Positions 22,753 through 35,100 of a stretch of DNA of 64,000 nucleotides are shown here, one piece after another. This DNA is from Gymnopus androsaceus JB14 (Eukaryota > Basidiomycota > Agaricomycetes > Agaricales > Omphalotaceae), in assembly GCA_009733575.1 (NCBI GenBank), contig ML769388.1, positions 310,001 to 374,000 on the forward strand, written 5' to 3'. The notes below the pieces were generated by a model. The model ran no database searches. It was not told where the DNA came from and saw only the letters and a list, made by a program, of their open reading frames with translations. Position 1 is the stretch's first letter. Each line of letters opens with the position of its first letter. Both the position numbers and the translations under genes were made by a program.

Positions 22753-24739
22753 CTATCGTCCTGTGTTCCATTCTGCATGCACAACATATATAGATATCAC
22801 ATCCATATATAGACGGTCAAAGCTAGATCTACGAGATCTACGTTCACCAAAGCTTACAATTTCTTGACACCGGTCCGGGTGCTCTTGTAGAGCCTTGACT
22901 TTTGCAGACTTCATTTCCTTCCCGAAAGCCTGCTTCATAACTTTTTTCTCCGCCCGACGTTCAGCCTGTTGTGCTTTCACAGCAGCTTTCCGCGCTTTTT
23001 TAGATTCTGGATCTTCATCTCGTGGACGAGTGATCGTTTCTCGAGGTGGAACTTTTGAGTTGATGCAGTTAGCGAACTGCAAAGCATGAGAATATGTGAG
23101 GACATACGGGAAGAATCTTCACTAGATGAATCGTCGGATTCATTCGTATATACACGTTCTTTTTTGGGTTTAGGAACGGGCTTGGAGGTAACATCGGCAA
23201 TAGTCGGGAGGCCTGTTTTGGGATCAAGACGAATTTTGGGCACGGATTTTGAATCCCGAATACGTATGAGGCGCGGATGGTTTTCGAGATTGGAATAGGT
23301 TGCTGTAAAATATCTGAGAAGGTTTAAAGTGACACAAATTGGAGGAACGCACAGAGAATGGTTTCACAATCCCACCGATCCTTTTTGTCCTCCTCATTCA
23401 TTCGTAAAAATTCATTATCATCGTCATCGTCATCTTCCTCTTCACCAGCAAGGCTTTCACGGACACGCTCATCCTGGCCCATGGCTCTACGAAGCGTGTC
23501 GAGCTTTTCTGCGCCAGTATCTCCGTCAAGCTTTGGTTTCAGTTTACGACCGAGGATCTCATAATCATTGAGAAACTCGTCCATCATGGAGGTGAAATCT
23601 TCGCGAGTGGTGATTAACTGTGGGGCTTCGTCCTCATCGCCATCATCAGAGAGAGGAGCCTCGTCCTCGTCCTCGTCCTCGTTGTATTGTTTGAGCATTA
23701 CCTTGAAGAGAAGGAGATTAATATCGTTGAAATGAAGATGTGATTGAATTATACTTGATCAAAACGCTCATCCAACGTCTGAAGGGCCTCGTTTCGGTAC
23801 ATACTTGAGCTGCTCATGCTGTATCCAGAGGCGTCACTGCTTCCCTTACGCCTCTTCTTGCCCTTGCCGCCGATAACAGATATCGCCGGAAGACCAGAGA
23901 TCGTATCTCCTCCTTCCGAGGCAAAATCGACCTCATCGTCGCTCGTCGAAGCACCAGGAACGGCCTTTTGAGCTGCTTTGAACTGAGCAAAACGCTCCTC
24001 CCATGTACTTGGTTCTTCAGAGCTTTCTTCTGGAGGTCCATCATCATAAAACGCGAAGTCAGCTTCTTCATCACTATCTCGTGTTCCTCCTTCAATTAAA
24101 TCCCCAAAAAAGTCGTCTGCGAGTTCGTCATCCACAAAGGCATCGTCTTCGAGAGCCTCTAGTGTTTGCCGAAGATGTGGGTCCATGTCAGGCTGGAAGC
24201 CAGATATACTCTGCGGGATATCCTGTTGCGATTCATAGGTTCGAGGAAGTTCGGAAGTCGAAGGAAGCACATCTTGCGGCAGGTCTCGAAGTGAGATCCC
24301 AGATTTGGCTTTAGAGCTTTCGGATTTTTTGGTTGCCTGAGATTTCTTTGTAGTAGGAGCTTCGATCAATACACTCTCCACACCATCTTCCTGCACGCCA
24401 ACAGGTCGAAGATGCTGCATGTAATCGTAATCGGTATCATCGTAATAAATTCCGTAGAGAGAGGCTTCTCCAACGCGCGCTTCAGCATCGTGAGCGATGT
24501 CTGCTTCGTCAAGCGCAGATTCCAAATCGGCACGACCTTTTCCCTAGAATTAAAAGATGAATGTCATCTTAAAAAATTGAGAAAAATTAGATTTTGACTT
24601 TTTTATCGCTTTGACGGGCGATTTCCTTCAGGACGTGCTGACTGGCATCGGGGTCATGAATGAGAGGATCCCTCTGGGATCTGTGGACGACCTGAAAGTG
24701 CCTTGCACCAGGCTGTCGGAAAATAGACTTGGGAGGCAT
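22753..24739 (-). CDS. LTV1: Ribosome biogenesis protein LTV1
   Basis: LTV1 is a 40S assembly factor that holds pre-40S beak proteins (uS3, eS10) and is released by casein kinase phosphorylation. Exons: 24739-24599, 24543-23755, 23701-23353, 23302-23108 and 23051-22753. The N-terminus MPPKSIFRQPGARHFQVVHR and the following QRDPLIHDPDASQHVL are the classic LTV1 signature, and YGIYYDDTDYDYMQHLR is the second. The middle is acidic and disordered. TREDFTSMMDEFLNDYEI and ETILSTYSNLENHPR are the conserved C-terminal blocks, followed by a basic helix (ESKKARKAAVKAQQAERRAE). The first intron has a weak GTCAAA donor, and the last uses AAAAG|TT, because the nearby TTTGCAG would introduce a stop. The true C-terminus after about 22840 is uncertain. 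Confidence 0.92.
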
Positions 24740-24967
24740 ATGAAGAAAGAGCGCAAAGGTTATTTAATAATAAGCGCGCGGAACTGATGGTGAGAAAGCT
24801 CTAAGCGCCCTTTAAGCGCCTGAGGCTCTGTTGACTCTTGCCACCATCGGCTCATTCCAAATCTCGGTTTCCTTCATTATATTTCATTCAATTTTACACA
24901 CAAGAACCGTACAAGCTGGCATCTTTGAACCTAATACGCTAGCAAAGCCGCTTAGCAGGCCAGAATC

Positions 24968-27900
24968 ATGGACAATCGCACCAACTTGCAGCGCGAACAT
25001 ATTCGTCGAGGCTTCTCCATATACGTCCTATTCCTCTATTAATTCAGCACTCAATCGTTCTGACATTTCTTTGATATCTACTAGTCACCAAAAAGTCGTT
25101 TTGGAGATTGATTTCGGCGGTCGGTTATGGGTATGCTCGTCAGATTCTCTGCTGCCTTTCAAATCACCCATATTCTCTCCAGGGATACACAGAAATCACC
25201 ATTGTTCCCGCAAACAGTGAACTACAGACTATTCTTCTCCATTCTCGTCAATGCAGTGCGTGTTTGGCTCAGTTTTCTGCTCTTCAGCTTGACCCAAACT
25301 TTGCCTTTACAATAGCTATCCATTCGGTCTACGTAGGCGCGCACACAGCGGACTTTGTCCATAATGATCCCATTGCCAACCTCACTGCTGGAATATCTGA
25401 GCCAGATTGTCATCGCCATCCCGAACTCAAGCGTAAATTGTATTCAGCGCTCCAGGAGGGTGATGAAGGAGAGCTGTCCATTGCGATTCCCAAGGAGGTG
25501 TCGTTGAAGCCCACGGGCTCGGTTGACTCGGTTTTCAACGACTGTGAGTCTCCTTCATTTCTCAGCATGAACAAGCCTGATCTTCGCACAAAAAGTTTCC
25601 ACTCCTGAACCGCAGGCTCAAGCAGCCCCGTCAGTTACGGAATTTTCTCCAATTGTGGTCAAGATCGCCTATAGTTTGCGTGAACCAACTGAAGGTATCC
25701 AATTTGTGCTTCCGACAGAAACTCAACCCTATGTAAGCCTTTGGCCACTTGGCGTTTCGGTTGTCGGTTGACTCACTCCCGTGCTAGCGCGTTCCGCATG
25801 TGTATACTACCCCTTCTTCTCCAGACGCAGCAAGATGTTGGGTTCCCTGTATTGACAGCTTTTGGGAAAAGTGTACATGGGAATTCGAGTTTGTAGTCCC
25901 TCGATATCTCGAAGACCGAGAAATTGCGCAGGAAGACGAGCCCACTGACGCTATTCCCACTGTCGTAGTTTGTAGTGGCGAACTTGTCGAGCAGGTAAGA
26001 TCTTTCCTCTCCTTATATAACACTCAAGCTGATCATTCATAGGTTGCTCATCCATACAATTCCAACAAAACCATTTTTCTCTTTTCTCAAGCCGTTCTTA
26101 CCTCAGTCCAGCATGTGGCTTTCGCTACCGGGCCCTTTTACCTTCACTCCATACCGGCGGACAGCATTGTAGATGATCCCTCGAGCAGCTCGTCACAACC
26201 ACTCATGTACGCCTTTTGTCTACCTGGCCAAGAGACGTTCCTCTCTAGTTCCATCTCCACTCTTCGATCAGCCATGACTTTCTACTCTTCCGAGTTTGGA
26301 TCATATCCTTTTGGCTCCTACAAAGTCGTATTTGTGGACGAACTACCCGCCCAACGATTCGACAGCTCTACGCTTACTCTCGTCACCGTAGACATGCTGC
26401 ATGGAGAGGATGCTATCGAACCCGCCATCGAAACACGACAAGCCCTCAGCCATGCTCTCGCTTGTCAGTGGGTCGGGATCAATATTCAACCAAAGCAATG
26501 GTCAGATTTATGGCTAGTGAACGGTCTATCAGGCTACATCACTGGTTTATTCCTGAAAAGACTATTCGGCAACAACGAATATCGGTTCAGACTCAAGAAG
26601 GATATGGAGCGGGTGATAGAATGGGACAATGGAGGGATGCCACCAATTTGTCAACCACAGCTCTACGATCCTCCAGACTCGAGCATCTTACCTTTTATAA
26701 ATCTCAAGGCTCCTCTAGTCCTGCATATCCTGGATCGCCGGTTGGGCAAATCAGGCACCTCTCTCGGGCTCAGTCGAGTCCTGCCCAAGGTCTTTCTGTC
26801 AGCGATCAGTGGTGAAATGCCAAACAATTGTCTTTCGACACATGCCTTTCTAAGGATGTGCCGGAAAGTTAGCAGTGTTGATCCAAGAAGTTTTGCGGAA
26901 CAATGGATTTATGGTAGCGGATGTCCCTCGTTTGGCATTCAAGCAACTTTCAATCGGAAAAAGATGGCAGTAGAGATCACGATGAGGCAGGAGTGCCCCG
27001 CGTTTAAATTGCACGAAAATAGCGAAGTATCCAAGGTCCTGATGAAGCCAGTGCCGTTCTTTGAGGTGCTTATTCTGATACCTTATTCTCGACGAGTCAA
27101 TCCTCAATGATTTATAGGGACAAATGACTATTCGAATACACGAGGCTGATGGAACTCCTTATGAACATGTTCTCGACATAAGGTCGCCATTCAAACGGTT
27201 CGAAGTTCCTTTCAATACCAAGTACAAGCGTGTTCGACGGAATACAAAACGGTACCTTGCACGGCAAGCTGCTGCTCAGGCAGCTGCGGAGGGAGACACT
27301 GAAGCGGCCGAAGCTATAGGTATGATCGATATGGCTTTTGGGCTTGAAGTCTGGGAAAAGGAACAGGAGCGAGAGAATTGGAAAGTAGCCGACTGGACAG
27401 AGGAAGACGAAGGAATGATGAGCGGTGCTACATACGAGTGGATTAGGATGGACGCTGATTTCGAATGGATCGCGACGTTAAAGTTTGAACAGCCCGATTT
27501 CATGTGGGTTTCTCAACTACAGAGAGATAGGGATGTTGTCGCCCAGCTAGAGGTTGGTTTTCTTTTGCGTTTGATGAAGCATGTATTGATAAAGTGTTTA
27601 TATAGGCAGTACACGCTTTAGCCAAACAACCCACGGCAATCGTATCAAGTACTCTCACGAAAACTGTTCTTGTTTCAAATTACCACTACCAAGTGCGCTG
27701 TGAAGCTGCATTGGCACTGGTCAATGTCTGTATCCCTACCTCTTCTATGTATCCCTATTGCTTATCCTCCTTCAGTGCTCTATACGGCGGCTGGACTTTC
27801 TCGGGCTGTTTCATCTCTTTAAGCTCTTCCTTCGATATTGTTATGAGCCAGAAGATTCCAATCAAGACTTGTTTACGCACAACTACGTACCAAAGCCAAA

Positions 27901-30900
27901 CGATTTTTCCGACTTGTCGGAATACTTTGTGCGAAAAGTGCGTGGTGATCTGTTTTTCTTTCTGCTGGCTCACCCAACAATGATTCTAGAGTCTTATTAA
28001 TGCTATCTCACGTATACGCTTTGAGAATGGAAAGACGCCTTCCGTAGTCAGGCAGTTCCTGATCGACCAACTTCGGTACAACGACAACACGGCGAATCCT
28101 GTCTGTAATCTCTCCATCTCAAGTCCTGCACCTACTTACCGTCTCTTTTCTAAAGTATTCCGACGCCTACTATATTTGCGCCATCATATCGGCAGCTGCT
28201 TGCTCCAACGTAGTCGACGAGTGCTCCTGAGCGAGGCGAGCTTTTGCCCACTGAAGTACACGTAGAACAGAACCCGGAAGACGAGGAATTGCTCAAGCAG
28301 ACTTTGAACGAGGTTGATCGCTATCGTAGCATGGATAGATTGATTCCTTCAGTTCATAATATCGTCACCATTGCTGCGTTAGAAGTGGGTGCTTTCAACA
28401 TGATTGAATCTACATCAACTTATATCAAACTAGTTTCATATGGTTCTTGGTGTGGCCAACCTTATCCCGAGTCACCCTCGAGTATTTTTCCCCCTTACCA
28501 GGTAGGTTGCTGTCGCATTCTTTTACTTAGTTAATTTATTTCTCCACAGAGAAGGAAACTACGTCCCAGTGCGCATAGCTGCCTTTGACGGACTTTTCCT
28601 CACCAAATGGTACACACCTCAAATCATGCGCTATGTTCTAGCTGTCATGGCCAACGATCCCTCTCGAGTTGTTCGAAGACATGTTGCGCGAACTGCTTCG
28701 CAAAGTTTAGCACTCTTGGTGCAGATGGGCGAGATGAAGTCAAATAGCAAAGATCCCGAGTCTTTGCTCATCGAGGAAGACGGCTCCCATCCAGAGAAAC
28801 TCAAAGAATCTAAGAAGACGGAGATGGATGCTATGATCAAAGTCCTTCGCAAGGATAGGGAAGTTGGCAAGAATGAGATTTTCAGAGATTTTGCTGTGCC
28901 CATTGCGCTGTACGTCTTCTTCGTTGTGTTGCTTGAGTTTATATTTATTCGTCTTTCCTCAGTGCTCCTGATGTTGATCATGAAGTCCGATGGTGCATGC
29001 TGAAGCTCTTGGATATTCTCATACGTCCAGTGGACGAAGCGCCACCGACGGTCCGCATTCACATACCGAGCACTCCCATCTCTGAAACACCTCCTCCCTT
29101 ACCCTCCGCTAAGGTATCTATACCGCTGAAAGCGCTCAAACCTCCTACGTCAACCAAGAGTCCTCTTGTTCCCTTTAGCATCCCTGCTAAGCTCAAACTC
29201 CCTGCCGCCACGACCGAGGGCTCAAGAGTGGTTGTCACGTCTCGGACGAGCACTCCAAAACCCACCACAATATCACTGCCCGCTGATAAACCACGCCCTA
29301 AGATCTCCCTTGGTGCACCTGCACCTGCACCCGCAGCTCCCAAAGGTAAACCCAAAGGAAGACCACCGAAATCGAAACCTGGGCACACACCCAAAGCACA
29401 GTCAGGTGGTATGAGCACAGTTGATTACAAGGCATCGCGAGCAGCGCTGAAGAAAGTAAACACCAACAAGCACGCTAAATGGTTCCTTCAACCTGTCGAT
29501 CCTATCAGAGACCATGCACCTGAGTAAGTTCCTTAAAACGTGCTCCGTTCAAATCTTTTTTTCTGATATCGTGTCGCAGTTACTTCAATGTGATCAAGCA
29601 ACCAATGGATCTGTATACCATGGGTTCCAAGTTGGAGCAAGGGATGTACAAGGACCGCTTCGATTTTCAGAAAGATTTTCGCTTGATGACCGCAAACGCC
29701 AAACAGTACAATATGCCTGGTAGTTTTGTGCATAACGAAGCGATAAGTCTCGAAATATTCTTTGAGAAGCGTAAGGAACTTTTTAATAGCATTAACATCC
29801 AATGTTTATCAGTTTCTACAGAATGGTCGATCATCAGCAAAACGCTTGATCAGCATGCGATCAACGTTGCTGAAGAAGCGGAGGCTGCTGCTCCCAAACC
29901 TCCACCGAAACCTCCTCGAATACTCCCGCCTGTCCCCGAAGCAAGATTTTCCCCTCCTCCTCCGTCTCAGGCTCAGCCTTCCAGACCGACTATCCGGCTG
30001 AAGATGCCGTCACAGAGCACTAGTGCAGCACCTGATGCCAAAGCCACTGCCGGTTCATCGAAACCTCGTAAACCCAAACCAAAACGCGCCGAGACAGCGC
30101 TAGTACCACCTCTGGAAGATTTGGCTGCTCTCGAACCGGATGTCGACGCCCCTCCTCCGCCCTACATTGATGATGGCTCCCACGACCTCCTTCAGGAGGT
30201 TCTCGCTATCGAGCGAGAAAAAGACGAGGAGAAGCGCCAGAGGGGTCTGCTGAAAGCACCGGAGAGAGTCGTCAATGGTTCATCCAGTAAACGAAAGCAG
30301 CCCGAATCGACAGCAGAAGACGAGATCCTTGCTCTTGCGACTCCTGCCAAAAAGGAGAAACCCAATCCAGCTGCAACTTCTACATCAACATCTTCGAACG
30401 GGAAGCTTGTTTTACCTGCTATAAAGCTGCCCAAACCAAAGAAAGACATTTCGGCACCACCGCATAACGGTGGTTCTTCATCTCGGTCGACATCCGCTCG
30501 TTCGACACCTGCGATTGAAGTGTCGCGGCCATCCCTCAAGGGAAAAGAGAGGGAGGTTACTCGACCACCGACACCCACCACCACTGCTCCTCCCACAAAG
30601 ACGAAGAAACAGGCTACCGTCCAGGCTATACCTATCAACGAAAAAAAGTGCAAAGACATCTTGAAAGTACTTGCGAAAATTCCCGATTCCGCTATATTCC
30701 AAATTCCAGTGGATCCTGTGAGAGATGGTTGTCCAACGTGTGTTTTCTATCCTATTGCTTTATTGTGGTACTTAGAGGTTTTCGCAGGTACTTTGACGAA
30801 ATCAAACATCCCATGGATCTCGGCACGGTTTCAACAAAGCTTGGGGATGGAGAGTACAGCTCTATGGAAGCTTTCCGTAAAGACATAGAGCTAGTATTCA

Positions 30901-31461
30901 ACAACTGTCGGCAGTTCAACCCTCCGGGTACTTTCCCTGTCCTTTGTGCGGAAATTGTGGAAACGGCATTCAGAAAGGAATGGTCCAAAGTGGCAGAGAA
31001 GAAACTTTCTTGGGCAGAGAAGCGGGGTATGCAAGGTATCATGACGGCCTTTGTGAAAGAAGACCTGTAAGTTGCCGATTGTTTCATCTCAACTGCAAGT
31101 TTCTCATATTATCTATAGTTCATTTATCTTTCGCGAGCCGGTCGATCCCATTCTCCTTGGCATACCCACATACTTTGACGTCATTCCTAAGAAGGATGCT
31201 CGCGATCTGCGAACGATAAGATCGAAGCTGGATGCGGACAAGTACGAAACCGTGGATGCATTCGAAGCTGATATTGACCTTATGGTGCGGAATGCTATCA
31301 CGTTTAATGGAGCGGATTCGGAAGTTGGCTTGTTGGCTGTAAATGTTCGAGATCACCTGAAGACCGCAATAGTCCATTGGAAGCTGGGCAACTCGAAGAA
31401 GAGAAAGGACGGGGAGAAGAGCGGGTCGCAGCAACCATCGAAGAAGCTCAAATCCAGTTGA
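24968..31461 (+). CDS. TAF2: TFIID subunit TAF2 with three C-terminal bromodomains
   Basis: Nineteen exons (boundaries include 25183-25255, 25788-25994, 26043-27065, 27118-27552, 28550-28909, 28963-29523, 29822-30737, 31119-31461) encode ~1848 residues. The first ~1000 residues are TAF2, a catalytically dead M1-aminopeptidase-like scaffold that contacts Initiator DNA: SHQKVVLEIDFGG, PSSPDAARCWVPCIDSFWEK, SDLWLVNGLSGYITGLFLKR, then the HEAT-like RRLDFLGLFHLFKLFLRYCY. After a Pro-rich linker come bromodomains near residues 1258-1340, 1610-1720 and 1735-1825. Each keeps the acetyl-lysine-binding Asn (KQYNMPGS, RQFNPPGT, ITFNGADS); the third has lost the PMDL motif. There are two problems. Exon 1 (24968-25024) does not join exon 2 (25085) in frame. 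Exon 12 (28156-28384) has one surplus base near 28210 (NV then STSAPERGELLP). Confidence 0.92.
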
Positions 31462-32150
31462 GTGTAATGTATAGCATGTATTAATAGTTGTTCGCTTTGA
31501 GGGTATACTACTAGTATTAGGACTTTGTCTGTAATTAATAGGTAGTGGAATCTCGAGAAATGATCCTGCATCAATACCAAAATATAATGATCAGATTCCG
31601 GTTTGTGATGACATCAGCTAAGGACAGCTTTGACCACCTCAATTTGACTTTCTAAATTTCCTCCTGGCCTGCGCTCGACCTGTGCTGCTTAATATTTGCA
31701 GAAGGAGCTAGAAATAGGTATACTGAGATTGTGAACATGGAGTGATCAGCGGAACAGCCCACCATGGATTGATGCTCAAAAATCAGACGGAGATGGGTAT
31801 ACGTATAGTTTGCTCCAGGAGCCAGCGACTCGGGTTCAGGGATTGTCTATCCTATCAGTACTACAGCTCCGAGTTTACATGTATTATAGACGCTACTCGG
31901 CATAAGTATTAGTTTTCTTAATAAATTGGCCTAGCTAGTAGAGCAATGTGTATTATCGATTGACTTTTACCGAACTACTTACACGAACATTGACCGAACA
32001 TGCAACCGAAGATGAGAGGAATCAGGAGGAAATGAAAGTGTCAAATTGAATTAATGGAGCAGAAGACACGTGGGACATCTTAAGCGCTGACATTCATCTC
32101 TGTTCTTCATGAACCTCATCCATTGGTCGAGATAACGCGCCTATTAGAGT
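31462..32150. other. Intergenic between TAF2 and FAB1
   Basis: No gene is seen. The FAB1-proximal end holds a CACGTG box at 32067 and an inverted CCAAT (ATTGG at about 32122). Confidence 0.6.
32067..32072. promoter_or_regulatory. CACGTG E-box in the FAB1 promoter
   Basis: A perfect CACGTG starts 84 bp upstream of the FAB1 start codon (32151). It is a class B bHLH site. Confidence 0.35.
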
Positions 32151-35100
32151 ATGGCCTCGCCTCAGGTCGCCTCATCCTTCTCCAGTCCCACTTCCGTCTC
32201 CAGAAGCAGTACAAAACTTGCCGACGATGTTACGAGCCTCACATCCTTTAATCCGTTCTCCGAAGAAGACGAAAATGACCAGTCTTCTTATACTATCGTT
32301 ACTTCCATTTTTTCACGGATGAAAAATTCTCTGTCTGCGCCTCTTTCTTCAGCAGTCGCTACCACTTCCAATACCAATAATAATTCCAATGTAAATGGAG
32401 CATCTCCAGGAATTGATCAGAAACGTCCTTCCTTTCAATCTCAGACTAGTGGTTCACGCCAATCCAATGTAGACCGACCGAATTCTCTCTCTGCAGTTCA
32501 TGCCAATCCAGCTCCTCCATTGGTCTCTTTAACTCCGGCTCAATCAGAAGCACCAACTTATAACATCGAGTATGAACGGTCTCCATCTCGAACTGGCATG
32601 TTCTATTCGGAATCTGGAGACGGAGGTATCTTCGGAACGAGCATTCCAGGTTTCCCTATTCCAGATGATGCTCGAAGCATAAAAACTACGGCTAGTCTTC
32701 ATAGGTCGGGCTCGGTGTCAAAAGTTATCAGGAGAATACGGGGTGAAGGCGCGTATTGTTGTTGTTGTTCTTACTCTTCATTATGCTTATTAGTACACAG
32801 GTCTCTCTCGGGACTATTGGATGGATGATGAAAATGCAAAAGAGTGCTATGATTGCAAGAGTTTGTTTACTACCTGGAGAAGAAAGCACCATTGTCGCAT
32901 CTGCGGTGAGTTCATATCCGCTCTAATTCAGATTTTTGTTCATTTACTATTCATCAGGTCAAATCTTCTGCTCTAGATGCGCTTCCAATGTTATCAAAGG
33001 TTCACGTTTCGGCCATGATGGCATGGTTCGCGTATGTAATCTGTGCGTTGAGAAGCTGGCCAATGTAGACGACGACGACGACGACGATAGGCGGTCTATT
33101 GTCTCATCTGTCACTTCCTTTCCCGCTCACCAGTTCGGGTTAGATTCGTTCTCGCTTGGACATCATCCACAATCTCCATTTGCCGCGTCACAGCTATTCG
33201 GGCGCGATGAGCCATTCAATTTGTATTCCATCGCCGAAACGAAGCGACCAGTTTCTGGCTCTGATGATAGCATATCTAGGCCTCGTACGCCTGACTTGCA
33301 AGATCTTGGTTGGGAAACTGCTGTTGATAATCCAGCGCCTTTTCGACGGCCATTGTCCGATGAGGAGAAGGATGTAAACGACTTGCCAGACGTGTTTAAT
33401 GAGGACTCTCCAACAGCACCAGGTTCCAAAACACCTGTTGATTTCCCTACAGCGTTTCCTACAAGCAGCGAAGGCACCAGCTCCATTCAGTTTCCAGCCG
33501 GTTCCCCCGAAAATGGACCCGACAGTCCATTCTCAACTGGACTGATGAGGTCACGCTTTGATTCTTATGTAGAATTCGATTCCGCCACTCCTTTCATTCG
33601 CAGTCGTGTTCAAAGTCGGCTGGATAATGTGGTGACGGGTGAGCCTGGATGGCGAACAAGACGAGAGAGCACTGCGTAAGAGTTTCCTCCGACATCCAAA
33701 GTATGATGTACTCATCTTTTATATCAAGTTATGCACAGGAGCTCAACCTGACGTCCATGCTGCACCTGAAGATCATGCTGCGGCAAATGCTAACGAGCGA
33801 GCAAATCCGAACGTAAAGGAATGGGAGGAGACTCTCTTGAAGCTGGCGCTTCGCATAGCCCGCGAACTCACATTCACAGCGCTGCCTCACCGTCAAGGCG
33901 AAGACATGGATGTCCGCCGCTACGTGAAAATCAAGAAGATTCCTGGGGGTGCTCCGTCGGACTCGGAATACGTCGATGGCGCCGTTATCACCAAAAACGT
34001 CGCTCACAAAAACATGTCGAGATCACAGCGGAATCCGCGCGTCATGCTGGTGACTTTTCCTCTAGAGTTCTCCCGTGTCGAGGGTCAATACATGCATTTC
34101 GGGCAGATTGTACGACAGGAAAAAGAGTACCTCGGCAATCTGGCTGCTCGTATCGCTGCCTTGCGACCTCATGTTATCTTGGTGGAGAAGTCGGTGTCGA
34201 GAATCGCTCTCGAGTCTTTGCTCAACTATAACATCGCAGTGGCTCGAACGGTTAGACCTTCGGCGATCCAGCTCATATCCAGGATGACTCAGTCTGACCT
34301 CTTCTCGTCAATGGATAAATTGGCTTTGGAGCCGCGGTTGGGTCATTGTGCGCGATTCCGGGTACAAACCTTTGACCATCCTCTCATTCCTGGTCGTCGG
34401 AAGACGTTCATGAGATTCGAAGGATGTAATCGAGATATGGGTTGTACTATCATCTTGCGCGGAGGGGACATTTCTACGCTACGCAAGATAAAAAAGGTTA
34501 CACGGTTCTTGACCTTCATTGTGCGCAATTTGAAGCTAGAGACCCATCTGTGGAAGGACTCAGTCATCAGTTTGCCTGCGTTCAATGCAGATGCCACTCC
34601 GTCTATATTTGGACGATCCAATATCTCTGCCACTCTTTCCAATACATCGCTCGCCGCTTTTCCATCATCCCTCTCCACGCCACGCCTTAATACTCCTGCT
34701 ACCGAGGTCAATCATGTCCTGTCCTCAGCTGCATCTGATGTCAGTGAAAACGATCTTCCAGACGAAGAAGCGGAGGGCTTGAAGCTCTCGCGCAGAATAG
34801 ACCAATCTCTAGAGCCCTATCTTAAAACTTTCATATCCGTCTCGGCCACTCTACGCTTCCCACCTCCCCATCCAATCCTTCATATGAAGGAACTGGATCT
34901 GGAGCTGAGTGAGGCTAAGCGAGGATGGGAAGATGAAATCATAAGGCGAGAAGAGCGTTCACAGTCAGCTAGACCTTCATTGCATACTCGAGATGTCACC
35001 ATCACTTCCTTTATCCGCCCAGAAATGAGCTCGCCGCAAGTGGAGGCGGCCCATGACGATATAAACGCGCAGATCGAGGCTCTTCCTGCTATTGAGCTAA

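Noticed and set aside
33066..33089. GAC-type microsatellite in FAB1 after the FYVE domain
   Set aside because: It is an in-frame Asp run in a disordered linker; ordinary for fungal proteins.
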